From: Acidobacteria bacterium AB60
Lineage (GTDB): Bacteria > Acidobacteriota > Terriglobia > Terriglobales > Acidobacteriaceae
Direction: 5' to 3'
Length of the DNA stretch: 64,000 nucleotides
Assembly: GCA_008682415.1 (NCBI GenBank)
Contig: VANK01000016.1
Location: 1 to 64,000 of the forward strand
Below the pieces are notes generated by a model. That model worked only from the letters and a program-made list of their open reading frames with translations. It was not told where the DNA came from and did not search any database. Both the position numbers and the translations under genes were made by a program. Below, in pieces: positions 45,613 through 53,937 of the stretch. Positions within the stretch are counted from its first letter, which is position 1, and each line of letters starts with the position of its first letter.

Positions 45613-45631
45613 AGCTAAAGCTAAAAGCTTC

Positions 45632-46639
45632 CTAGAACCCGTCGCTGCTGCTGTTGTCGAATCCACCTCCGCCATCGTCGAATCCACCGCCGCTATCATC
45701 GGCAATCTGCACATCGTCCACGCTGTTGTCGTATGCAGCAGAGTCGTCGGCCAGGTTCTGATCGTATCCGCCCTGTCCCAGGTCGTCGTTCCCCTGCGCC
45801 TCGCTGTTGGCGTCGGCGTTGTTATACCCGCCCGCCCCAGGATCATTGGTGGCGTCCGGGTTGTTGTACGCGGCATCGGAGAGATGCGTGCCCCCAGCCG
45901 TCCCGAACTGGTCGGAGGAATCGTGGCGTTCTCCACCCTCGTAGCGCCGGTCGCCGCCTCCGCCCGGACCATCGTAGTAGTTATTGACTACAGTCTCCTC
46001 GATGGGTCGCTCGAACCCGCCGCCAAAGCCGCCGCCCGGTCCCAGTCCCATTCCCGCCATGCCGCCGCCCCAACCGCCTCCGTATCCGCCACCGTGGCCA
46101 AAGCCGTGCAGGATCGACTCCACGCCCTCAAACGCCAGCGCTCCTGCCGCCACGCCCGCGGCAGTCTGCATCGCGCCGCGCAGAAAACTCGGCTGCCCCA
46201 CCGGCGCCCCCACGTACTGCGGCTGCCCCGCCGGCGGATAATACTGCGGTTGCTGGACATACGCCGGCGGCGCCTGCTGGTAGCCGGGCACCGGCTGATA
46301 CGGCGGAGCCTGCCCCGCCTGCTGCTGCGGAGGGGGAGGCGGCGCCTGCGCGGGCCGCGGGTCGTCCTTGTGCCCGAACAGCCCTCCCAGAAAGCTCGTC
46401 GCCTTCGCGGGCTGTTGCTGCTGCTGTGCCTGCTGCTGCAACTGGGTCACCTGCGCCTTGGCCTGTTGCAGAGCAATATCCTGCACCAACACTGTCTGCG
46501 CCAGGATGTAGAGCGCGTCCGGATTCGCGCCCAGCTCCCGGCCCAGCAAGTTCTCCGCATCCTGATCCTTTTCTTGCAGTTGAGTCTGGTTGACCCGTTG
46601 GGTCAAGGACATGAGCATCTGTTGTTCCTGGGGAGTCAC
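45632..46639 (-). CDS. DUF2076 family protein
   Basis: 335 residues without a signal peptide. The first ~75 residues are the DUF2076 helical domain (TPQEQQMLMSLTQRVNQ, LGRELGANPDALYILAQTVLVQD), followed by Gln-rich coiled coil, a Pro/Gln-rich linker, FLRGAMQTAAGVAAGALAFEG and a Gly/Asp/Asn-rich low-complexity C-terminus (about 190-335). DUF2076 proteins occur widely in Proteobacteria and Acidobacteriota; their role is unknown, possibly membrane-associated scaffolding. It converges on the UGT gene and a GCTAAAA-type microsatellite lies between them. Confidence 0.85.
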   Translation of the reverse strand: MTPQEQQMLMSLTQRVNQTQLQEKDQDAENLLGRELGANPDALYILAQTVLVQDIALQQAKAQVTQLQQQAQQQQQPAKATSFLGGLFGHKDDPRPAQAPPPPPQQQAGQAPPYQPVPGYQQAPPAYVQQPQYYPPAGQPQYVGAPVGQPSFLRGAMQTAAGVAAGALAFEGVESILHGFGHGGGYGGGWGGGMAGMGLGPGGGFGGGFERPIEETVVNNYYDGPGGGGDRRYEGGERHDSSDQFGTAGGTHLSDAAYNNPDATNDPGAGGYNNADANSEAQGNDDLGQGGYDQNLADDSAAYDNSVDDVQIADDSGGGFDDGGGGFDNSSSDGF

Positions 46640-46870
46640 TCAGAATTCCTCCGGCAGCAGCTACTTGATTGCTTCAGCCGCGCCTCCCGATTGAGACGCA
46701 TGCCGCCCTCCGAAGTTGCCCTGCCGTCTCCAAGGTACGCAGCCGTCCGCGTAGCAGTTCCAGCGAGGAAATCTGTGCGTCTGCGGGGCGAACTTTTGAG
46801 GACGGGCAGCGCCTCTGTTTCGCCTTATCGCCGCCGTCCCTTCCCCCATTGTCTACTGCCGGTTACACTT

Positions 46871-46886
46871 TGTGACCCGCGTCACA
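46871..46886. promoter_or_regulatory. Perfect CRP-type palindrome
   Basis: TGTGA-CCCGCG-TCACA fits the CRP consensus TGTGA-N6-TCACA exactly. It lies in the divergent spacer, about 204 bases upstream of the lectin-like gene start and 232 bases upstream of the DUF2076 start. It may serve either. A second CRP-type site occurs at 14865. Confidence 0.55.
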
Positions 46887-46893
46887 CCCTTTA

Positions 46894-46919
46894 GGTCAAT
46901 GCCCTTTTGGTCATTGACC
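46894..46919. promoter_or_regulatory. Inverted repeat GGTCAATG/CATTGACC
   Basis: A perfect 8-bp dyad with a 10-base interior (cccttttggt) sits just after the CRP-type site. It may be a second operator or part of the same control region. Remaining 46640-47089 carries no gene. Confidence 0.45.
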
Positions 46920-47089
46920 CCTGGTTACTGCTTTGCGTATGGTCAAAACAAATAATCCAGAGTTACCGATCGATTCGATCACCAGAGAGCAGTGGTTTCC
47001 TGCCTGTCCGGCGTGTGCCCCTGTCTCTCGCAAAGCGATCCAGCAAGACGACCAGGTGTTCTCGGAGGAAAGAGTCAGGCCCCTTAAGT

Positions 47090-48427
47090 ATGAAAGCTCT
47101 CTTCCTTTGGTTTTTGGCCGCAATTGCCAGCGTGCCAACGTTCGCCGCCGTCACCGTAACCAGCCCAGCTAATGGTGCAGCCGTTACCTCACCGTTCGCG
47201 CTCAGCGCGAGCGCCAGCTCCTGCTCCTCGCAGCCCATCGTCTCGATGGGCTACTCGTTCGATAACAGTTCTGCCAACACCTTCTTTACCGGCGCCGCAG
47301 TCGCCACCCAGGTGGCCGGGCCCGTGGGTACCCACGTCCTCCACGTCAAATCGTGGGGAAATCAGGGTGCCTCCTGCGTTACCAACGTAACCATCACCGT
47401 GAACGCCGCGCCCAAGGCCGCATCCGCCTCGACAACAGCAGGCACCACGGATGTCACCGTGAGCAGCCCCGCAAGCGGTGCCACGGTCACCTCTCCGTTT
47501 GCGCTCTCCGCCTCCGGAACCCTCTGCCAGGGCCAGCACATCAGCGCCTTCGGCTACTCCTTTGACAACAGCGCCACCACCACCATCGTCAACGGGCAGA
47601 CCGTCTCCGCCCAGGTGACAGGCGCGGCGGGCAGCCACACGCTGCACATCAAGTCCTGGGGACCGAACAACGCCGCCTGCGTGACGGACCTCCCCCTCAC
47701 CATCGCCACCGGGGCGCCTGCCGCCACCACATCTGGCCCCGTCATTCCGGCTAACGCCATCGCCGACAAGGCCATCCAGAACCTGCCTAACTGGACCCAG
47801 GCCTTCGATACCGGCATTACCACCGGGGGCGCAAGCTCCTCGGGCGTCCAGAGCCTGGTTCCCACCCCCGCCGTCAGCGGCTCCGCGCGCAAGTTCGTCA
47901 CCTCTTACGCCAACTACGGCGGCGAACGCTACTGGGTCCACTTCGACGCCGATACCGCCGCCACCAACTTCGTCTACGACACCTGGATCTACCTGGCCAC
48001 CCCCATGAACGACATCGCCAACGTCGAGATGGATATGAACCAGGTGATGTCCAACGGCCAGACGGTGATCTATGGCTTCCAGTGCGATGGCTGGTCCCAG
48101 ACCTGGGACTACACCGTCAACACCGGAACCGCCACCAACTTCAGCGATCGCTGGCTGCACTCCAATCAGACCTGCAACCCGCAGGCCTGGACGCCCAACA
48201 CCTGGCACCACGTGCAGATCAGCTACTCGCGCGACAACTCCGGCAACGTCACCTACAAGTCCGTGTGGCTCGACGGCAAGCAGCAGGACCTCAACATCAC
48301 CGCCTACTCCTCCTTCGCCCTGGGATGGGGATCCTCGCTGATCACCAACCTCCAGATCGACGGCATGACAGCCCTCCCCGGCGGCGCGACGGTCTATCTC
48401 GACAACCTCACCGTCTATCGCTGGTAA
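47090..48427 (+). CDS. Secreted lectin-like protein with tandem Ig-like repeats
   Basis: ATG at 47090 opens a signal peptide (KALFLWFLAAIASVPTFA). A GGAGGAAAG lies upstream but 17 bases away. Two internal repeats of about 90 residues follow (start VTVTSPANGAAVTSPFALSA and VTVSSPASGATVTSPFALSA), each with the pattern MGYSFDNS or FGYSFDNS, HVLHVKSWG or HTLHIKSWG, and two Cys that could pair. The C-terminal ~240 residues look like a concanavalin-type beta sandwich (RYWVHFDADTAATNFVYDTWIYL ... WTPNTWHHVQISYSRD). Likely a secreted carbohydrate-binding protein; no catalytic site is seen. Confidence 0.78.
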   Translation: MKALFLWFLAAIASVPTFAAVTVTSPANGAAVTSPFALSASASSCSSQPIVSMGYSFDNSSANTFFTGAAVATQVAGPVGTHVLHVKSWGNQGASCVTNVTITVNAAPKAASASTTAGTTDVTVSSPASGATVTSPFALSASGTLCQGQHISAFGYSFDNSATTTIVNGQTVSAQVTGAAGSHTLHIKSWGPNNAACVTDLPLTIATGAPAATTSGPVIPANAIADKAIQNLPNWTQAFDTGITTGGASSSGVQSLVPTPAVSGSARKFVTSYANYGGERYWVHFDADTAATNFVYDTWIYLATPMNDIANVEMDMNQVMSNGQTVIYGFQCDGWSQTWDYTVNTGTATNFSDRWLHSNQTCNPQAWTPNTWHHVQISYSRDNSGNVTYKSVWLDGKQQDLNITAYSSFALGWGSSLITNLQIDGMTALPGGATVYLDNLTVYRW

Positions 48428-48452
48428 TCCTCTCCCTCCTCCAGTTCCGCGC

Positions 48453-48496
48453 AAATAGAAATGCGGAGACCCGATTGGGTCTCCGCATTTCTATTT
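48453..48496. terminator. Strong bidirectional hairpin terminator
   Basis: A perfect 20-bp stem (left arm 48453-48472, right arm 48477-48496) around GATT. Both arms carry AAATAGAAAT/ATTTCTATTT ends, so it would give U-rich tails on either strand. It separates the lectin-like gene from the convergent OSBS-like gene. Confidence 0.88.
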
Positions 48497-48579
48497 CAGG
48501 GAAAGTGTGGACTGGTGAAAAAGTGAACAAGAGCGCCGTTCTTCTTCACTCTTTCACTTCTTCACCTCTTCACTCGCCG

Positions 48580-49704
48580 TCAGGCCATCGCGAACGCCCG
48601 GATCGTCTCCTTGCGCACCGTAAGCTGCTCCACCAGGTCCGTCCGCACCTCGTACCCGCGCCCGGGAATATCCGGAATCTCGATCTCGCCCTTCGACGTG
48701 ACCGTCACCTCCGGCTCAATGATGTCGTCCGCGAAGTAACGCGCCGACGCCGACACATCGCCTGGCAACGTGAAGTTCTCCAGCGACGCCAGCGCGATGT
48801 TGTGCGACCGGCCAAGGCCCGACTCCAGCATGCCGCCGCACCACACCGGCGTGCCTCGCTCCATGGCCGCATTGTGCACCGCAATCGCCTCGGAGAATCC
48901 ACCCACGCGTCCCAGCTTGATATTGATAATCCGGCACGACTCCATCTCGATCGCCGCCAGCGCGTCCCGGCGATTGCGGATCGACTCGTCCAGGCAGATC
49001 GCCGTCTTCAACTGCCGCTGCAGCATCGAGTGATAGAAGAAGTCATCGTGCCACAACGGCTGCTCCACCATCAGCAGATCGAACCGGTCGAAGCTCCGGA
49101 TCCGCTCCGCATCATGCAGCCGGTACGCCGAGTTCGCATCGCAGCTCAGCATGATCCCCGGCCAGCGATCGCGCACTCTCTCGAAGACCTCGAGATCCCA
49201 GCCCGGCTTGCACTTCAGCTTGATGCGCTGATAACCCGCAGCAAGCTCGCGCTCAATCACATTCATAAGTTCGCTGATGGACGATTGAATCCCGATCGAC
49301 ACTCCGCACGGAATCCGGTCCTGCACCCCGCCCAGGAGCCGCGACAGCGAAACCCCCTCGCGCTGCGCCTCAAGATCCCAGATCGCGTTCTCCACCGCGG
49401 CCTTGGCCATCCGGTTCTCGCGCACCCGCTTGAACAGATTCGGGCAGTCTCCCCCGTGCTCCACGTCCTCGGCCGCTGCCAGCATCGGCCCCAGCTCGTT
49501 CACAATCACCTGCCAGGCCGTGTCCGTCGACTCGCCCGAGAAATACGGCCGCTCGCCCGCCGTGCACTCGCCCCAGCCGGTCAACCCCTCAGACCGCACC
49601 TCTACCAGCAAGATCCGGCGATCGCGTGTGACCCCGAAGCTCGTCTCAAATGGGCGCACCAGGGGTATGTGGAGTTCACGAAGGATGATTCCATCAATTC
49701 TCAT
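48580..49704 (-). CDS. Enolase-superfamily o-succinylbenzoate synthase / N-succinylamino acid racemase
   Basis: 374 residues of the MLE-subgroup enolase superfamily. Motifs: IKLKCKPG (the KxK catalytic lysines), SCDANSAY, VEQPL and CLDESI (metal ligands Asp, Glu, Asp), then NIKLGRVGG with the second catalytic Lys. The N-terminal capping domain begins RIDGIILRELHIPLVRPFETSFG. Members are menC (o-succinylbenzoate synthase for menaquinone) or N-succinylamino acid racemase; the two activities often coexist. The overlapping GNAT gene before it (ATGA at 49701-49704) argues for the racemase role, or for both. No other men gene is in the window. Confidence 0.9.
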   Translation of the reverse strand: MRIDGIILRELHIPLVRPFETSFGVTRDRRILLVEVRSEGLTGWGECTAGERPYFSGESTDTAWQVIVNELGPMLAAAEDVEHGGDCPNLFKRVRENRMAKAAVENAIWDLEAQREGVSLSRLLGGVQDRIPCGVSIGIQSSISELMNVIERELAAGYQRIKLKCKPGWDLEVFERVRDRWPGIMLSCDANSAYRLHDAERIRSFDRFDLLMVEQPLWHDDFFYHSMLQRQLKTAICLDESIRNRRDALAAIEMESCRIINIKLGRVGGFSEAIAVHNAAMERGTPVWCGGMLESGLGRSHNIALASLENFTLPGDVSASARYFADDIIEPEVTVTSKGEIEIPDIPGRGYEVRTDLVEQLTVRKETIRAFAMA

Positions 49705-50537
49705 ACTCTTGCTTGTCCTTGGAGTGTTTGGATGCCCGCTTCCAGCTGGGTTGTGGCTCCCAGCTCAAAAATCCCGTTTCCGTCTGCATCCCGTTGGAAG
49801 CCCACCACCGCCAGCCCCTTGGAAAACGCCTCCTGAAATCGGCGGCGATTCTCCAGCTGTACGGCAAGAGCCAGTTCGCGGTCCCGCTCGGAGGACTTCC
49901 ATTCGTAGATGGAGGCGGGTACCGTGATTCGTTCCTCGACGTGAGGGGCGGCCACAGCGCGTCCCTCCAGAGTTGCCGTCACCCGCTCCGAGTCCAGGTA
50001 CCACTCGGCCAGAAGACGATCCGTAGGCAATCCGCCCTGTAGTCGAGAAGAGGATACACCATAAAAATTCTCACGATAGTGACAAACGATCGCCCCCAGC
50101 TTGTGGATATTCAGGTACGCATTTTTGATCTCCAGCGGGTCGAAGGTCCACTCCATGTGCCGAATCCCCCGCCTAAGTGCCTCATCCCGTTGAGCCAGCT
50201 TCAACTTCGCCCCGACCCCGCGATTGCGGTACGCCTCCTTCACCGCCAGCATGTGCGAGTGAAGATACGGCCGTGGTTCCCCATCGGGAAATTTCTCCCC
50301 GCTCTTCACCCCCGGCAAAGACAAGGCGAATCCAATCATCGAATTCGCATCCCCGCGCCCCTCCGCATGGTGCAGATCGGTATCGAACGCCCCCACCACC
50401 TGCCCGCCCGCCTTCTGCATCACCAGAAACGCCTTCCGCGGCATCAGGTCGCTGGCGTCATACCCCCAGGTCTCCACCTGCAGCTGAACGCACGCCTCCA
50501 GCTCGTCAAACCCCTCGCACTCCCGGATCACGATCAT
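49701..50537 (-). CDS. GNAT acyltransferase (COG3375-like), NSAR partner
   Basis: A 278-residue N-acyltransferase. The central GNAT motif is LHSHMLAVKEAYRNRGVGAKLKLAQRDEALRRGI, with the acyl-CoA pyrophosphate-binding segment RNRGVG. A large C-terminal extension (about 170-278) is typical of COG3375. In Geobacillus-like operons a related enzyme succinylates D-amino acids for the NSAR racemase and lets them be converted to L-forms; the same pairing is seen here. Start overlaps mazG by ATGA and its stop overlaps the racemase, so three genes are translationally linked. Confidence 0.85.
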   Translation of the reverse strand: MIVIRECEGFDELEACVQLQVETWGYDASDLMPRKAFLVMQKAGGQVVGAFDTDLHHAEGRGDANSMIGFALSLPGVKSGEKFPDGEPRPYLHSHMLAVKEAYRNRGVGAKLKLAQRDEALRRGIRHMEWTFDPLEIKNAYLNIHKLGAIVCHYRENFYGVSSSRLQGGLPTDRLLAEWYLDSERVTATLEGRAVAAPHVEERITVPASIYEWKSSERDRELALAVQLENRRRFQEAFSKGLAVVGFQRDADGNGIFELGATTQLEAGIQTLQGQARV

Positions 50538-51520
50538 GCCCGCTCTCCCGGAGGTGCACCTTCGCCGGAATTCTCGTATGTCCCGGGCTCGTGTTCCCTG
50601 TTCCCCGTTCCCTGCTTTTCTGCTCTCTGATCTCTCAGCCGCCTTTTGGCGGCTTCCCAGAGCTCTTCAAGCTCCGGAGCGGACAATTCCTCCAGTGGCT
50701 GCGTTGAAGCCAATTCCATCTCCCGGAACCTCTCCCGGAAGCGCAGATTGCACCCTCGCAGCGCCATCTCCCCATCCACGCCCAGGTGCCTCGCCAGGTT
50801 CACCACCGTGAACAGCAGGTCCCCCAGTTCCGCCTCGACCTCCGCGGTGCGGCCCGCCTCAACCTCGGCCTCCAGCTCTGCAACCTCTTCTGCGATCTTC
50901 GGCAGCAAATCTCGCCAATGCGGCCAGTCAAAGCCCGCCTTCGATGCCTTCGCACCGATCTTGGCGGCCTCGGCCAGCGCAGGCATCGCCCGCTGAACCC
51001 CGTCTAATCGCGAAACCGGACCTTTGGGCTCCACTACGCGCGCTTTCTCAAGCGCCTTGATCTCTTCCCAATTGCGCAACACGGCGGCCGACGACCCCGC
51101 CACGTCCGCGTCCACCTCCGCCACATTCCCCGCCGCGCGCGAGGCCTCCTCACCAAACACGTGGGGATGACGCCGGATCAGCTTCCGGTTCAAATGCTCC
51201 AGCACGTCCGCGATGGTGAAATGCCCCTCGTTGGCCGCCATCTCCGCGTAGAACAGCACCTGCAGCAGCAGGTCGCCCAGCTCCTCCGCCAGGTGCGGAA
51301 AGTCCCTTCGCTCAATGGCGTCAAAGACCTCGTAGGCCTCTTCCAGCGTGTATTTGCGGATGGAATCGAATGTCTGCTCGCGATCCCACGGGCATCCCCC
51401 CGGTGCGCGCAGCCGCGCCATGATCGCTGCCGATTCCTGAAATAGAATCCCCGCCCGCGCCGGATCGGTCGCTGAGCGAATTGGAGCCTGTTCCTTTTCC
51501 CTGTCAGGCTGGGATTCCAT
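50534..51520 (-). CDS. mazG: Nucleoside triphosphate pyrophosphohydrolase MazG
   Basis: Two tandem MazG domains hydrolyse non-canonical or excess NTPs. The N-terminal domain has LRAPGGCPWDREQTFDSI, YTLEEAYEVFDAI and LAEELGDLLLQVLFYAEM (metal-binding EExxE/D motifs). The second has IAEEVAELEAEV and AELGDLLFTVVNLARHLG. The last ~25 residues (AEKQGTGNREHEPGTYENSG) are encoded by a TTCCCTG-type microsatellite and probably add a disordered tail. First gene of the mazG-GNAT-OSBS unit; the start has an upstream spacer holding a TCGAAAC-type microsatellite. Confidence 0.95.
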   Translation of the reverse strand: MESQPDREKEQAPIRSATDPARAGILFQESAAIMARLRAPGGCPWDREQTFDSIRKYTLEEAYEVFDAIERRDFPHLAEELGDLLLQVLFYAEMAANEGHFTIADVLEHLNRKLIRRHPHVFGEEASRAAGNVAEVDADVAGSSAAVLRNWEEIKALEKARVVEPKGPVSRLDGVQRAMPALAEAAKIGAKASKAGFDWPHWRDLLPKIAEEVAELEAEVEAGRTAEVEAELGDLLFTVVNLARHLGVDGEMALRGCNLRFRERFREMELASTQPLEELSAPELEELWEAAKRRLRDQRAEKQGTGNREHEPGTYENSGEGAPPGERA

Positions 51521-51699
51521 CTACATCCATTCTACCTGAGCCCCAACTCGACCCTCCCAACTCGAAACACGCAGCTCGCAACGGTTCCCATTCTGTGTTT
51601 CAATCGCCGGCAATCGAATTTCTGCTCACGTTCCCCCGCTGTAACGCATCCCAACTTCACCGGGCATTTTCGCCGGACTCGGTTTCTGGAGGGCGTTCC

Positions 51700-52812
51700 A
51701 TGCTTCGGAGGCTGCTCCCACTCGTCCTGCTCTCGACCGCCATCGCCAGCGCCCAGCTGCCCGGCCCTCCCCCCGGCGTCTCGTTCCCGCGTCCCAATCT
51801 CAATGCGCCCCCTCCCCCCGACACCGCTCCCGCCGCGCCCCTCCCCGAACCGGTCCCCGTCGCGACGCCCAACCTCTCCAGCGCCGAGAGGCGCCAGGTC
51901 ATCGAAACTGTTGCCGCGCGCCTCCGAAGCTCCTACATCCTGCCCGAGATGGCCCAGCAGCTCGCTGACTCCCTCCAGTCCCACCAGCAGCAGGGCGACT
52001 ACGACAGCATCACCGACGGCGCTCTCCTCGCCGCCCGCCTCACCAGCGATCTGCAGGCCGTCAGCCGCGACCGTCATCTGCGCATCGAGTACTCCGCTTC
52101 CCGGCTCCCCGCCGAAGAAGGGGGCCCCAGCGCCGAAGAAGAGCAACAATATCGCCAGGAGCTGGTCCGCTCCAACTGCGGCTTCCAGCGCGTCGAGATT
52201 CTCCCCGGCAACATCGGCTACGTGCAGTTCAACTTCTTCGGTGCGCCCGATGTCTGCGGTCCCACCGCCGCCACTGCCATCAAGTTCGTCGCCCACGCCG
52301 ACGCGCTCATCTTCGACGTGCGCCAGAATCGCGGCGGCGATCCTGCCATGGTCGCGCTGCTCCTCTCCTACCTCTTCGATCGCCCCGTCCACCTCGACGA
52401 CCTCTACAACCGTCGCGAGAACAAGACCACCCAATACTGGGCCACGCCCGAGAAGGTCGCCGACCGGCTCCCCACCCAGCCCATCTACGTCCTCACCTCG
52501 CGCCTCACCTTCTCCGGAGCCGAGCAGTTCAGCTACGACCTGCACAACCTGCACCGCGCCGTCCTCATCGGCGAGCGCACCGGCGGCGCCGCGCACCCCA
52601 CTCGCAATCACCGCATCAACGACCACTTCTTCGTCGCCACACCCGAGTACCGCTACATCAATACCGTGACGCGCAGCGACTGGGAGGGCCAGGGCGTCAC
52701 ACCCGACGTCCCCGCCGCCCCCTGGAACGCCCTCGTCGCCGCCCAGAAGATCGCCCTCACCCGCCTCGATCGCACCAGCGTCCATCCCCTCCCCGCCACC
52801 GCCATGCGGTGA
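51700..52812 (+). CDS. Secreted S41-family peptidase
   Basis: ATG at 51700 has GGAGGG 6 bases upstream and begins a signal peptide (LRRLLPLVLLSTAIASAQ). A Pro-rich stretch of about 50 residues follows, then the N-terminal helical cap (SAERRQVIETVAARLRSSYILPEMAQQLA) of IRBP-like S41 proteins. Catalytic-domain motifs are GNIGYVQFNFFG, ALIFDVRQNRGGDPAMV, and SRLTFSGAEQFSYDL with the nucleophile Ser in FSGAE, then IGERTGGAAH. About 370 residues. Substrate unknown; tail-specific protease relatives act on envelope proteins or peptides. Confidence 0.88.
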   Translation: MLRRLLPLVLLSTAIASAQLPGPPPGVSFPRPNLNAPPPPDTAPAAPLPEPVPVATPNLSSAERRQVIETVAARLRSSYILPEMAQQLADSLQSHQQQGDYDSITDGALLAARLTSDLQAVSRDRHLRIEYSASRLPAEEGGPSAEEEQQYRQELVRSNCGFQRVEILPGNIGYVQFNFFGAPDVCGPTAATAIKFVAHADALIFDVRQNRGGDPAMVALLLSYLFDRPVHLDDLYNRRENKTTQYWATPEKVADRLPTQPIYVLTSRLTFSGAEQFSYDLHNLHRAVLIGERTGGAAHPTRNHRINDHFFVATPEYRYINTVTRSDWEGQGVTPDVPAAPWNALVAAQKIALTRLDRTSVHPLPATAMR

Positions 52813-52818
52813 ATCGCA

Positions 52819-52974
52819 GTGCACAGTGATCAGTGAACAGTGGACAGTTACTGCGCAGTGACCAGCAACCGGTGATCAGGAAGCGCGAGAGTCAGTTCCA
52901 AGCTGACCACTGACCACTGACCACTATTCCCTATTCCCTATTCCCTGTTCCCTACTCCCTGTTCCCTCTCCACT
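52819..52974. repeat. Two microsatellite types in the spacer before the prepilin peptidase
   Basis: The first part (52819-52926) is CAGTGAACAGTGGACAGT and TGACCACTGACCACT units; the second part (52926-52968) is ATTCCCTATTCCCT units. No gene fits here. Neither looks like an operator because of their length and degeneracy. Confidence 0.85.
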
Positions 52975-52989
52975 GTTACTCTGCTCTCA

Positions 52990-53820
52990 ATGCTCCACGT
53001 CTTCGCCACGATCTTTGCGGCCCTGCTGGGCCTCGCCTTCGGCAGCTTTCTCAACGTCTGCCTCAGTCGCTGGCCCGAGGACGAAAGCATCGTCCACCCC
53101 CGCTCCCACTGCCGCAGCTGCAAGCGTACGCTCACGTCGTGGGAGAACATTCCCCTGCTCAGTTGGCTTGTTCTCCGCGGCCGTTGCCGCACCTGTCACG
53201 CGCCCATCCATTGGCGCTACCCGCTCGTCGAAGCAGCCGTCGCCCTCCTTTGGGCGCTCGCTGTCTGGCGCTCCGACCAGGCCTCCTTCCCCGTCGAATT
53301 CGCCGTGGGCATGATGTTCCTCCTCTGGATCCTGGTGGCTCTCGCAGCACTCGACGCCGGCTATCTCTGGCTGCCCGACTTCCTGACCTATCCCGGCATC
53401 GCCTTCGGTTTCTGCTGGTGGGTCGTGCAACGCACACAGATCGACTTCGCGCTCCATGACCGGTGGACGCCTGAAGATCTCAAGCGAGTCGGCCAGCGGC
53501 TCCTCGGTATCCTCCTCGCCGCCGCCCTCATCGTCGTCATTCGCTGGATCTACTGGCTCTTCCGCCGTCAGGAAGGCATCGGCCTCGGCGACGCCAAGCT
53601 CATGGCGCTGCTTGCCGCATGGCTCGGCCTCCCCGGCGCGCTGCTCAGCTTCTTCTTCGGCGTTGTGCTGGGCGCTCTGGTCGCGGTGCCCCTCATCCTG
53701 ACCCGCCGCGCTGCCACCGCGAAACTCCCCCTGGGCACCTTCCTCTGCATCGGCGGCATCGTCACTTCCCTCTGGGGCCGCCAGATCATCGCCACCTATC
53801 TCACCTGGGCCGGCTTCTAA
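52990..53820 (+). CDS. pilD: Prepilin peptidase (PilD type, aspartyl)
   Basis: Cleaves and often N-methylates type IV pilins in the inner membrane. The 276-residue protein has several transmembrane segments. The N-terminal zinc site shows HCRSCKR and RCRTCHAP (CxxC pairs), the FGSFLNVCLSRWP start is characteristic, and the catalytic Asp residues lie in ALDAGYLWLPDFLT and GIGLGDAKLMALLA. No ribosome site is evident. No pil operon is adjacent; it may serve distant pili or a type II secretion system. The two-domain form suggests both peptidase and methylase activity. Confidence 0.94.
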   Translation: MLHVFATIFAALLGLAFGSFLNVCLSRWPEDESIVHPRSHCRSCKRTLTSWENIPLLSWLVLRGRCRTCHAPIHWRYPLVEAAVALLWALAVWRSDQASFPVEFAVGMMFLLWILVALAALDAGYLWLPDFLTYPGIAFGFCWWVVQRTQIDFALHDRWTPEDLKRVGQRLLGILLAAALIVVIRWIYWLFRRQEGIGLGDAKLMALLAAWLGLPGALLSFFFGVVLGALVAVPLILTRRAATAKLPLGTFLCIGGIVTSLWGRQIIATYLTWAGF

Positions 53821-53937
53821 AACTCGCCCTTCACCTCTTCACTTCTTCACCTCTTCACCCATCCACCCCTCCGTCACTCTCCCCTCATCCTTCACCCTGC
53901 ACGCGTTATGCTGGCAACGCATATCACGGAGGACGAT

